NCBI GenBank assembly: GCA_020081605.1
Contig: JAHREC010000016.1
Location: 434,001 to 498,000 of the forward strand
Length of the DNA stretch: 64,000 nt
Reading direction: 5' to 3'
DNA from: Albifimbria verrucaria
Taxonomy: Eukaryota > Ascomycota > Sordariomycetes > Hypocreales > Stachybotryaceae
In this document: positions 32,641-43,610 of the stretch, one piece after another
Position numbering within the stretch: position 1 is the first letter of the stretch
Layout of the letters: each line of letters begins with the position of its first letter
The notes under the pieces: model-generated
Seen by the model: the letters and a program-made list of their open reading frames with translations, nothing else
Databases searched by the model: none
Told to the model about the DNA's origin: nothing
Program-made: the position numbers and the translations under genes

Positions 32641-33668
32641 AACGATATCTCCAAGCATTACGAGTCCAAAACCACAACCTCGGCGGGGCGCGTCAGAGCT
32701 GTCAAGCAACGGGTCCCAAATAGACCGATCACTGCGACCCTCTGGAAAGCGGAACCCGATCTCAAGCAAGGAATGAGAACTGCCTTCCGCCATACCTATC
32801 CAACTATCAGCCCAGAAGAGCTTGTTAGCCGAGACCTAAAATTCTTGGACCACCAGCCGAAGCTTGATACGAATGTGACGCTTGCCGAATATCTCAGCCC
32901 CCTTGGCAGCACATGCTGGACCGGAGGTCAGTGCTCTGTGGCTCCTTCGGCTGCCTTGCCTCGGCACTGCACTACCTGCACCGTGTGGCTGATGTCCCAT
33001 GGTATGAAATTACGCCCGGTAACGTGTTGGTTAGTTGCAGGAGTGGTGCGGATGGGAAATTGCTCTTATCAGATAGGAATGTTCATCATATCCCCTGTAT
33101 GTCAGCTCAGAATGGCACACCGAGGCATCGCAGCTGCCGGGCGGATGAGATGCTCTCTCTTGGTGTCGTCTTTCTTGAGATTGCTAGAGCTCTGGACTGC
33201 CGTAATCCGGACTACGAGCGCCCTAGGCCTGTTAGCAAAGATTGGCCAAGCAACCCAGGAGATTCTAGCAGCCCTCTAATGACACAGCGTTGTATCAATG
33301 TGGATACGAATGTTGGCTTCGAGCCCTACGTTACGAAACCTCTTGACTGGGCGAAGCGAATGATGGTATCGCATTCAGAGGATCGTCCGTCGGCAGAGGA
33401 ATTGTGCCAAATGGTGGCTGAGTCTGACAGCCAGCATGCTGGCACATGTTATTTTGGTACCTGTTGCAGAGCTCGCATGCAGGTAGAAGAGTTAAATGTG
33501 CATCTGGCTGGTCGGGTCGAGCCTTTGGAGGACCATACGCCGGGGTTCGCGCGGCACAAGACAATATGGTCTGAAGGGATGATTTCGGGTGCAACTGCCC
33601 TAGTTTCATGTCTTGTATATATCATCTTCTGCGATTCTTCTACAGGTAGTGTTTCAGTTTACTTTTAA
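32641..33668 (+). CDS. second kinase-like fragment, pseudokinase with C-terminal hydrophobic segment
   Basis: Either the 3' part of the preceding gene or a separate remnant. A readable frame begins right after an AG at 32640 (NDISKHYESKTTTSAGR), breaks at the C-run 32898-32902 (one base short), then continues to 33668. Kinase C-lobe landmarks: CGSFGCLASALHYLH, then WYEITPGNVLV where a kinase has HRDxKPxN, SDRN in place of DFG, DEMLSLGVVFLE and EDRPSAEEL. All three catalytic motifs are degenerate, so it cannot be an ordinary active kinase. A hydrophobic stretch (ATALVSCLVYIIF) lies near the C-terminus. No N-lobe is visible. Confidence 0.5.
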
Positions 33669-34474
33669 CTATCGACATTGTATTATGTATAAATTAAATT
33701 CTCAATATTTTGTTGTGAGAAAACCTCACATACACAGAAACCCCTGAAATCATGTTCGCCTCAGAACGGGCTAATCACATCTGTTACAATATTTTCTTCT
33801 ATTCTTATCATAAGAAATGGAACTCATGTAAAGCAGGCGACAATTGAAGGTACTGTCAATGAGTGTTTTTCCTTTTCGGGATATCTTGGCTGGTAGGGGC
33901 AAGCCACAACTCAGGGAGGCCTCTGAGCCTTCGGTAGAGTTGAGGTTATGCATGCTTGTGTGTATGAACAGTTTGTCTGCTTGGAGTATTGTCTCTTCTG
34001 GAATCATACATAGGCCAACATACACGTGAATTTCCGCGGTATGGCCATGTTCATTGACCAGGGGCTTGACTTAACGGTATAATTCTCTCACACAAGCCCC
34101 TATTCTTGGTACCTTATTTGAGGACTTGACATCAATTCTTGCTCAACGACGTTGCGCGGGACTTCCAGTTGAATAGATGTGAAAGAACCGAAGCGACTTG
34201 TCTGTGTTTAGTTGGATATACAATTGCACTTGTGTACTGAGGTCAGGCTCTGGCAGCTTCAGTCACAGCCCTGGGCTGCTTTGTCAAAGCTCAGGTTGCC
34301 CGCTAAAACTACAGGTCTGAAAGCGGAAATGGACTTTGGTAAGACGGTGTTTTACCGCGCACTCTCTATGGCTAGTATTTAGCACATACATAATTACATC
34401 CAAAATTCATGCTCCATCGCAGTTTTGTCGAGTTTATATTGACTGAATGAAAATAAAGCTGAGTGGCATATTAT
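33669..34474. other. intergenic, nothing recognised
   Basis: Short frames only; 3' flanks of convergent genes. Confidence 0.4.
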
Positions 34475-35764
34475 TTAATCGTGTACATGCCATACTCGGG
34501 GTATTTGTTGTCTATGTTTCGATAAGTTTCTGTCTTTCACTTTGTCAAATTCCGTATGTTTTAAATTCCAGGTCCCCGTGCTGAAGATTTCGCACTTAAT
34601 TCGTCCTCGGTCCACCTCCTGTACGCTCAAAAATCTTGTGATATCCTCCATGAGCGTCTCCGGCCCACAGATGTAGTACTCTGTGCCCCTGTGATCCAAA
34701 TGCAGCCTGTCAACAATACCTGCTAGGTCTAATCGGCCAGTCGAGAATTCAGATTGATCAACGTCGTCCCATGTTGTAACTCTGCTTCGGAAAAATTTCA
34801 CCTGCAGGTTACGGTTCTCTGAAGCCAGTTGTCTAACGTGGTCCTCAAAGGGTGCTTTGCCCGCAGAGCAATGAATCCAACTAATTGGTCGGTTCTGTCT
34901 GCTTTCATGCATGCTATTCAGAATCGGAACCATTGAGTCGCACCGATACCAGCGGATATCAGGACAAGAGGGTGCTCGAGGGAGCCGGGTTCACATGGAA
35001 GTCTCCTGTGGGATGTGAGATCTCCACGATATCCCCTACCTGCCTATCATCTAAGAGGCTTGACACAACTCCTGGCTCCGAGATTTTGTCGCCCTGTACT
35101 CGTTTCACAGTAATGCGATAATGATCGGGATACGGGACGTCCGAAAGCGAGTACTGCCTCAGCTGGAATCGTCCGGTTGTCGGAACCTTCATGCGAAGTG
35201 TCACGTACTGGCCAGGAGGAAGGCAGGTAACCGTTGACCGTCGGCAGGTACTAGATATAGAGAGAAGATGCGATCCCCTTCAATCACCTTGCGATCGATA
35301 CGAAAGTTCCTCCAGCTCTTCCAATTGCCAAATTCACCATACATCTGCTGCTCGCGAGTCATGAGCATCCTAGCCAGCATCGAGTATGCTTTCGACCAGG
35401 CAGCGTGAAGGTTTGGGTTCCATCTTGAACCCAGAATCTGCGCAAAGGCTTGGAGCAAAAACTTTCCAACGACATCGTAGTGCTCTGGACGGATCCCAAG
35501 CGAGCAGTGCTTATTGCACATTCGCTCAAAGCGAGGGATCAACTCGCTGGTGTGATTGATGTTGGCAGCAAAGGCGAGGATGACTGCAGTGAAGGCGCGT
35601 GGCTGTCGACCATTGGCCTGATTGGTTGGGTTGAAGAGGTTATTGAGCTCCGGATGCGCACGGAGTAAGTTGCCGTAGCAGACCTGAGAGACGGTCTCTC
35701 CGTGCTCGCGTAGGATTGGCACGGACGCACGTACGAGTACCGATTCCTTGTATGTGAGAGCCAT
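34475..35764 (-). CDS. flavohemoglobin (nitric oxide dioxygenase)
   Basis: Converts NO plus O2 to nitrate. Start at 35764 (MALTYKESVLVRASVPIL). N-terminal globin domain with HPELNNLFNPTNQANGRQPRAF and the proximal-His segment IRPEHYDVVGKFLL; then the ferredoxin-reductase-like FAD domain, with PPGQYVTLRMKV, FQLRQYSLS (FAD-binding RxYS) and HPTGDFHV; then the NAD domain, with ISAGIGATPMVPIL, WIHCS and YYICGPETLM. Full length of about 420 residues. Breaks near 35229 (G-run), 34975 (C-run) and 34933 (C) all resolve by one extra base. The last dozen residues before the stop differ between frames. Probably cytosolic or mitochondrial. Confidence 0.9.
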
Positions 35765-36867
35765 GATATACGAGGTGTTGAGAGCGATCACTTGAGACCA
35801 AATCACGGTTCTATTTCAAACATATCTTGCAAGCTATATATCCAAATTCACCGGAAAGTTACGGAATGCGTACCACCGAGCAAAATTTTTCTCGCGCTCG
35901 GCATAAACTCCTGCTGTAATACCACTCATGTTATCTTCTGACACTTTGCGGTGAGATGAACGTCTACGCCGGATCGTACGACCCAGCAAGCCTCGTCCGC
36001 AGAATCGTACGGTTAGGTGGGCACGCTAGGGTCGCCGTCTCCAAAGACGCAGCGTTCCGATAATACAAGTGGAGATCAATGGGTCAAGGCCACAGCAGTC
36101 TAGGTTCAAGCTGACAGCTCGTGGCTTAGGTCTTGCAATGTGGCGAGGCACGCCATGAAATAGTGCCTATGTCACTCAGGCTGACAGATACCTCGGCTTG
36201 TGGAATGGGAAAAGCACAAATCTGCATATGTAGCTGGTAATTGTGATGTTTCATGCAAAATGGCGTGTGCTTGTCTGCACTATCCCTGAGCTTTCGTGCA
36301 GTGTGTTTAGGTGGGGGTCGAAACATGTCAGCTCCTTTTGACGGTACTGTGTATCAAGCTTACGATGACATGTGAGACACGTGAATAGGTTGAAGATGGA
36401 AATGTACAATGTGATATTGTTATGCAAAGCTCGCTTATCTGGCCATGTTACAGACCAACATCGTGCCTTCAGACCCAGGCGACAACCGGCTGGAACCCGA
36501 CCATATCAAATAAAAAAAAAGGCTCCAACAAACAGAATCAAGGATAAAAAGATGCAAATAATTTGTACATTCTAGGCAGGCAAGGATATTTCCATAAAAT
36601 TCGCTGCATGCTTCTCGGTAGTGCTTTGAGTTCCGAACCCCGAGTCTTGGTCCTTCATGACTTGCTCCCTAACGCCAGGTATCCCCAGTATTCTTAACAG
36701 TAATGATATAAAAAAATCGCTTTGTCTATGTTGTTTTGCCTAGTAACACACCTGAGTAGCAACGCGAAGGCGCATTGATCGGTATAAAAATTGGCAGCCA
36801 TTTGTTGTATTTGCCAATACACGATTGTTTTGGCGATAGATGGAATGGCTGCCACGAGTTGCTTTTA
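35765..36867. other. intergenic, nothing recognised
   Basis: Upstream region of the flavohemoglobin gene; two short frames (36126-36326, 36372-36575) without domains. Confidence 0.4.
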
Positions 36868-37281
36868 TTAAGCCATGAATGAAGAATTTTGTTGCGGCTT
36901 GGCATCGTTCATGGGTCTCTGCATCCCCATAGTGCTTTCTTGGTAGGATGGGGGTAGCACTTGTGGGCCAGTGTAGGCCTGCGGAGGGGGCCGAGGCTCG
37001 CTTGAATTGAAGCTCTCATTTGTTGTATTTGCGTACCCGTAACCGTTGTTGGAGTAGTAAACTCGTTGGTAAGTGGGTTGCGGGTAAAACTTGGTTTTGG
37101 TCTTCTCCATCATCAATCTTCTGCGCCTATACAAGAAGATGCAGCACATTAAGCTGCAGAGGAAAAGGATAACGCCGATAATAGGCACCACGATGAAGGC
37201 CGCCTTTACGCCCTTCTTGGCGTCTTCGTATTCATCGTGCAGGTCGGAATGGTCTCGTGATAGAAGCATGATGGAAGGCAT
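36868..37281 (-). CDS. single-pass membrane protein with PY motif
   Basis: Not assigned to a named family. An intact 137-codon frame: about 27 residues of short charged N-terminus, a strong transmembrane helix (AAFIVVPIIGVILFLCSLMC), a cluster of positive residues (YRRRRLMMEKTKTK) that would face the cytosol, then a disordered Tyr/Asn/Pro/Ser-rich tail with LPPSYQES. PPxY is the ligand of WW domains of Nedd4/Rsp5 ubiquitin ligases, so it may act as a membrane adaptor for ubiquitination; this is inference from the motif. The layout resembles other small fungal PY-motif tail proteins. Confidence 0.65.
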   Translation of the reverse strand: MPSIMLLSRDHSDLHDEYEDAKKGVKAAFIVVPIIGVILFLCSLMCCIFLYRRRRLMMEKTKTKFYPQPTYQRVYYSNNGYGYANTTNESFNSSEPRPPPQAYTGPQVLPPSYQESTMGMQRPMNDAKPQQNSSFMA

Positions 37282-38353
37282 GGTGTTTTCTGGATGAGTT
37301 TACAGATAGGGAGAGGCTAAGATTGCTTCGATGCACCAGGGAGCGACCTTCATATACGAGAAGCAATTTAGGGACCTCGGGCGAGGCACGGCGAGGCATA
37401 AATTCTGTCATTACGGATTCCCTGTGTGCGGAATCTCACTCAGCAGCAATACAAAAATAACCCCTGCTTAAGATCCCAGCGTGGGTGTCCCGGTAGGACG
37501 TTATGCTCTTTTGGGAAGGCCTCCCTGCGTGTTCAGTCAGCCTGAGCCTCATGGCTGCAAAAATGATGAATTCTTGGGGCTTTGCTCTGGTCACGATGTC
37601 AATTGCAAGGCTGAGCTTTCACCTAGGCAAGGCGCTGCCGGTGAAATATTGAATAGAGTAGACACAAGTGCCCACTTGTCCCGCAATTGAAAAGGCGATT
37701 GATCTTGAACTGGACGAACCCCTAGCAAACGGAACAAGTTTCTGGAAACATGCCGAAGCTAGGATCACCTCCTTTCAGGGGTCTGACCTGGCTGTTTGAT
37801 GTTTGACAATCCTTCCACTCCATCGCCATGCTCGGATCCTTGCAGAATGTGGGAGGTAGATTAAGATGATCAGGTTCAAGACAATCAAGAAGGTGCTTGG
37901 CGATGATCCAGAAATATCATATGGGCCTCAGTCGTCATTGTTGGCCACACGTGATATAGCTCGATCGCATCCTGGAGTTGGGCGATGCTATCGTGTGCTG
38001 CAGTATTGCCACTCATTAGAAGTCAATTCTAGAGCCAAGGCCGTTGCTTCGATTATCTAGATGGATGCGACACGAGAAAAATCATGCACGTGCACTCTAT
38101 GCAGAAATGAAAGTGCACATTCTAGGCCACGAATCGCGCGGTCTGCGGGAATAACTTACTAGTCAATAACGCCCTAACATTGACATGATTTTGACATCGT
38201 GGGATTCATCCAACAAGTTCCAATCAATGATTTAAAAGCCACACTGTGTTTCTGCAATTATTCCAATATCGTTAACGCCTCTTTTTATTTCATCCCGGTT
38301 GCTGATTCAATCAAAATTATTTGTATTTGTTACCTAGGAACCTATCCAGTATA
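37282..38353. other. intergenic, nothing recognised
   Basis: Two short plus-strand frames (37481-37690, 37866-38060) without domains. Confidence 0.4.
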
Positions 38354-38883
38354 ATGGCCATCCAGAATATCAATTTTCGGGTCGCTGTCTCGCAAGATGC
38401 ACCTCAATTAAAAAGCTGATAGAAACAGCATTCCGCGCCGAAGATAGCCGACCGGAGTGGACGGCAGATATGGGTCTTTCAGCGTCGTTCAGTGTCGACA
38501 TCAACGACATATTGTCTCGCATCGACCAGCCTGACAAAGCCTTCATCATTGCTTACAACGACAAAAACCCCTTTATCGCAACTGTATCTGTTGCCAAATT
38601 TGACGACGTTTGTCGTTTGGCATTGCTTGCTGTCGACCCAAATGAACAAAGCGGCGGCATTGGCCGCCAAGTGATTGCGCATGGAGAGCAATACTGTCAG
38701 AAAACATGGAACGTTACCAAGTTTGGGTTAAATGCACTTTGCACTCGAGAGAAGCTCATAGAGTGGTACATTCGCCAAGGTTACCATAAGAATGGGCAAG
38801 TGACGCCATTTCCTCCGGAATTCGTTCCCGAAGGAACAAAACCGGAGGAACTGTTCTTTGTAGAGTTGTCCAAGGAAATATAA
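38354..38883 (+). CDS. GNAT-family N-acetyltransferase
   Basis: Acetyl-CoA-dependent transferase, about 176 residues. Start MAIQNINFRVAV. The beta-4/acetyl-CoA pyrophosphate-binding segment reads LALLAVDPNEQSGGIGRQVIAHGE, with the typical Q/RxxGxG/A loop (QSGGIG), and IEWYIRQGYHKNG is the usual C-terminal motif. The A-run at 38410-38414 is one base short; as read the protein would stop after LKS and restart at 38470. Substrate unknown. Confidence 0.8.
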
Positions 38884-39979
38884 ATCAAGAAAACCTTCTC
38901 ACAAACAAGATCCCCTATTCGTATTCAACGTGACATAAACTATCCAGTGCTGAAGGTTTTAGGTATTCTATGAGAACACCAGAGCCAGACCTAAAGAACT
39001 GCCATCATGTCTGGAACTTAGCTTACTGGTCGACATTCTATCCAGTTAACAAAATCGTAATAATATTTAATGCGTTCTTTTCAAGCAAATGCGTTGCTGT
39101 AAACAGGTTGATTGTCCTTAGAAATATTGAATCTGAGCCATGTTATATCAGACAACTTATGGTTTCCAAGTGTGCTAAATAACTGGACGTGCCTTCATAC
39201 TTGGCCCCCAACGTTTCAAACAATCACATGCTTGCCTCGTGATGATGTTTCAGAAACTAGACAGCTAAGGTACAAACTCGAACGAGTAGATACGTACTAA
39301 CACCAAATGCCGATCCCCGCGTGCCGAATGATGCCAAGTTCGCATGAAGCGGAGACAACATTGGAAATGTATTTCTTCAAGGCGCGCTGAATGAAGATCC
39401 TTCTATCACTGGACACAAAACATTTCCCAAGTGGTGCTGTCCCGACGCGGATAATGGTGGAATTACTGTAACCTCTTTGCGGAGGTGCATGTTCCGTCAT
39501 GCACTAACCGTGATCTTGGTTGGAATTCAGGGCGATGTATGCTATCACATTTCCGATAGGCCGAGGTATATGAACTCTTCCTAACTGGTCTAGAATCGCC
39601 CATGAAACCCAACATGTAAAGAACCCACGGCTGTATGATCTTTGGTACCGCATTTGACTGCCGACAATCAGAAGGCACACGATCGACGTCACAAATCTGG
39701 GGTACTGCTGCCGACTTCCATTGCCGAGTGTAGGATTGGGGAACTGTCAAGTTAAACATAGGACACCATGTTGCCGAATACCAGTGCCGATGATCCGGAA
39801 GGTAGTATCATTCAATTTATACGTATGGGCCTTCTACAAAGCGTTTTGTGACAGCTTCACTGTCCGATATAAGAGAGCTCTCATCGCCGCCATATAAGAC
39901 AGCCTTGGTTCAGCGGTCCTCAGCGATTCCAACAAGTTTGCTTACTCTATACCAAGCCAACGATAGAATTGAACTGAAA
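38884..39979. other. intergenic; esterase promoter at right end
   Basis: No gene seen. Two TATA-like ATATAAG elements (39867 and 39892) precede the esterase start. Confidence 0.4.
39892..39898 (+). promoter_or_regulatory. TATA-like box of the acetyl xylan esterase gene
   Basis: ATATAAG 82 bases before the ATG at 39980; a second copy sits about 25 bases upstream. Confidence 0.4.
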
Positions 39980-40905
39980 ATGCTTCGAAAAATTCTCAGT
40001 TTGGCTGCCACTGCTGCAGTTGGCCTTTGTGCCTCGCTGCAGCAGGTCCAGAACTGGGGCAACAATCCCACTCGGATTCAGATGTACATCTATGTGCCAG
40101 ACAGAGTTGCAACAAGCCCAGCGATCATTGTGGCGGTTAGTGAAATCCGTGCTCAGTTTAAGGCTTGATCCTGACGCAGACATAGATGCATCCCTGCGGC
40201 GGCACTGGCCAGCAGTGGTTCAGTGGCACCAGGCTCCCGTCATATGCCGACTCGAACGGATTCATCTTGATCTACCCGAGCACGCCCAACATGAGCAATT
40301 GCTGGGACGTACACAACGCGGCGAGCTTGACCCATAATGCCGGTGGCGATGCAGCTGGCATCATTGCAATGGTCAACTACACGCTACAGAGATACAATGG
40401 AGATGCCTCCAAGGTCTTCGTCATGGGATCCTCCTCCGGCGCGATGATGACAAACGTCATGGCCGGATCTTACCCCGACGTGTTCGCAGCTGGAGCAGCC
40501 TACTCGGGCACGGCCCACGCCTGCTTTGCCGGTGCTCCCAGCGCAACTCCCTTCTCGCCGAACCAAACCTGCGCCCAGGGTCTACAGCACACGCCGCAGG
40601 AATGGGGCAACTTTGTCCGCAACTCGTATCCTGGCTACACAGGCCGTCGCCCCTGAATGCAAATCTGGCACGGTTATGCCGATTCACTGGTTCGCCCTCA
40701 GTGCGCCCTGGAGGCACTCAAGCAATGGTCCAACGTTCTCAATGTGCAGTCCACCAGAAACGTCACTGGTGTTCCCTCATCCGCCTACACTCAATTTATT
40801 TATGGCGACGGCACTCAGCTGGTTGGATATATTGGTCAGGGCGTCGGACACACGGCCCCGGTGAATGAGGATTACATGCTGCGTTTCTTCGGGCTTATTG
40901 CTTAG
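39980..40905 (+). CDS. CE1 acetyl xylan esterase (feruloyl-esterase-like), secreted, with in-frame stop
   Basis: Removes acetyl groups from xylan. Signal peptide MLRKILSLAATAAVGLCAS. A 50-nt intron (40136-40185) joins SPAIIVA to MHPCGGTGQQWFSGT, the oxyanion region. Nucleophile in VMGSSSGAMMT, acid in WHGYADSLV, His in GQGVGHTAP. Full CE1 length, no CBM. The frame is uninterrupted except for TGA at 40654-40656, directly before MQIWHGYADS; the family normally has a basic residue there (RMQIWHG), so this is most simply a CGA-to-TGA change or a miscall in a C-run. It separates the acid and His from the nucleophile; if real, the enzyme is inactive. With the GH11 gene it would form a xylan-degrading pair. 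Confidence 0.85.
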
Positions 40906-41518
40906 GATCGATATGCAGGCTATCCTGTTCCCGAAACGACTCGCCAAGCTTTAACTGGCTGTCTTTCGTAGTCCCCTACCATGTCTATTTTGTCGGGCTT
41001 TAGCTCATTTCCTTTTGAAACACGGGTCACTGCGCTGGTTTATTTGTTCGTATGTACCTAGCACATGCACTCAAATTACAGGCCCCTTGCTGGTACTCTG
41101 ACCTTCCTCCAAGCTCTCTCTACCCTGGCAAGCGATTACATCACTAGAATGTGGAGTGCTTAAGCATGAATTTTAGATTCTTGCCCCAGCTGTGTGTGGA
41201 GTACTGTGCACAGGAATTCAACTGTGGGCTTGGCCAAAGACAAGCAATTGATTCGTAGGCATTTTGACGTCTAGAACAAGCAAAGCCCAGGGACACGCTG
41301 ATCATGAAAGCTTGTGCTCGGCTTGGACAAATCAGATGGCTTTGTAGCCGAAACAAACCGGTTCAGCTCATGCTGGGTCAGTTTTGGTATTAGCGGTGGC
41401 GCGTCCAGCCCTGCTCCATCTCGACGGCCTCCTCATTCTCTCCACCAACCTCCCATTACTTTCCAACTTCAGGTTCCTCCAATTCCGACTTTGAGCTTGA
41501 ACCAAGTCTTCATTAAGG
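40906..41518. other. intergenic, nothing recognised
   Basis: Upstream region of the cation exchanger; short frames only. Confidence 0.4.
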
Positions 41519-43126
41519 ATGTCTGGTATCGGAGGCGTAATTGGCCATGGCCGCAATGGCCGCAGCAATGGTTCCAACAACAATGAGTCTGCGCCGCTTC
41601 TGTCAACCCGACACCTTGAGGAGCGTGTGAACAACTTCATCGCTCACGAAGGCGAGAGTGGAAGAAGCGGCTTCCACCAAGCCACTTCCTCAAAGTGCTA
41701 TGGCGTAGTTCATGCACCGCATCGATGCTGGTGAACGTGCTCTGGCCGGTCGTGCCCGTCGCCCTTGTGTTGCACTTCTTCCCTGGTCTGAATATCGTCA
41801 AGTTTGTTCTCGCCTATATCGCCGTTATACCCACTGCCAACCTCCTTGGGTTTGCTGGACAAGAATTCGCACGAAAGATGCCAAAGGTTGCTGGTATTCT
41901 GATTGAGACCACCTTTGGTTCCATCGTTGAGATTATTCTGTTCACTGTTCTGATTGTCAAGCATAAAGAAAATGCATCCGGCGACAACGGCGACGAGGGT
42001 AATCTGATACCAATCATCCAGGCTGCGATCCTTGGCAGCATTCTCACGAATCTACTGCTCTGCCTTGGACTCTGCTTCTTTTTGGTGGGCTGCGTCAAGC
42101 TAGCCAGAAGTTCCATGCCATCGTGTCCGAGGTTGGCACAGGCCTGTTGCTAGTAGCAGCATTCGGTTTGCTTATCCCCAGTGCTTTCTACTCAGCTCTG
42201 AAGTCTGAAACAGTGGGTTTGACTATCCCGGGATGCATGTACTACATGAGAAGTTTACCGAGGCCAAGCTACAAGAAGATGTCCTTCGCATCAGTCAGTC
42301 GACATCGATTGCTTTGATTGTTGCCTTTTTCCTGTACATTTGGTACCAAGCAAGCAGCCAGCACAGCATTTTCGACGAAGTCATCGAGATGGACGAGCAC
42401 CGCGATGCCGACCGTGAGAGCGACGAGGAGAAGCCAAAGTTTACCATGACTGAGACCGTCGTGGCACTGATAATTTCTCTAGTGCTGGTGACGTTACTGC
42501 TCATCCTGCTGGTTGAACAAATCGAGCATGTTGTGGAGAGCGGTGTGCCAGACCAATTCCTGGGTCTTATTCTGCTTCCTCTTGTGGAGAAAGCAGCGGA
42601 GCATCTGACTGCCATTGACGAAGCTTGGGGTAAGCAAATTATGAACAAGTTGCTTTATTCTCGAATGTTTGGCTGACCTTCGTCTTATAGATGGAGTCAT
42701 TAACGTTGCGCTCTACCACTGTCTTGGACCTTCCATTCAGACAGCACTTTTCAACGGCCCATTGGTCGTTTTGATCGGATGGGGCCTAGGAAAATCCATG
42801 GACTTGAATTTCGAAATCTTCATGATCGGGCTGCTCGTGCTGTCGATTCTGGTAGTGGGCAACTTCCTGCGCGATGGAGAGTCCAATTGGCTCGAAGGTG
42901 CTCTACTTGTGGTAAGTGGAATCACCTCCTCATCAACAATGAAGCTCGAACCCAGGCTGAACATTTCAAGGTCGTTTATGTGATTATCGCCATTGCCTGC
43001 TGGTACTACCCGAACCCAGACGTTGCTACATCAAATGGGCTGAAAGAGTCCGGCCTCGTCAACGTGACTATGAGTGTTGAAACCCTCCAGGCACTACGAA
43101 AATTACTGCAGGAGAATGGACTGTAA
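41519..43126 (+). CDS. CAX-like Ca2+/H+ exchanger, divergent
   Basis: Polytopic cation/proton exchanger, likely vacuolar. A disordered Gly/Asn-rich N-terminus leads to about 11 hydrophobic segments with a central acidic loop (MDEHRDADRESDEEKP). Introns 42630-42690 and 42912-42970. The two alpha repeats are recognisable but altered: TFGSIVEIILF where CAX proteins have GNAVE, and LVEKAAEHLTAI where they have GNAAEH. The second repeat is followed by GPSIQTALF, as in CAX. Three one-base deletions break the frame: A-run near 41697, G-run near 42090 and G-run near 42232. About 440 residues. The altered ion-binding motifs may indicate a different ion or a regulatory member. Confidence 0.8.
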
Positions 43127-43610
43127 AGGAATTCAAGGCTTGGACCAGGGACGATTCTAGTTGTGGTTGGTTGGTTACAAGTGGTCAACCGCATCATCCA
43201 GAGCTTGCAGGTTTGGAAGCCACTATTTAACCCGCTTCGAAGTTCTGTTTGTGTCTTTTGGTACGTCTGAAAATACTCTTACCTGAATGCGCTATCAGGT
43301 TCAGCTGGACTTTACTAGCGAAGAGGAGCGACCAGATTACTTTGCTGGTGAAGTGTTAATATACGTACAGTAATGTAATTGTTCGCAATAGGAATCCGCA
43401 AAGGACTCTGTAAAGGACTCTACTCTAATAAATGCCAACTTGAACGTAGCTGCCCAGTGTAATTGATTGGCTTTGCAAACATGACGTAAGCCACTTTCGT
43501 AGTCGCAATAGTGGGCCATTGCAGAACGTCTCAACATCATTAGCAGCCGCTGAAGTAGCTCACTCAACTTCTATTCTATTCACCACAACGCCACTCATCA
43601 CAACGAGCGA
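43127..43610. other. intergenic, nothing recognised
   Basis: 3' flank of the exchanger and 5' region of the Nudix gene. Confidence 0.4.
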
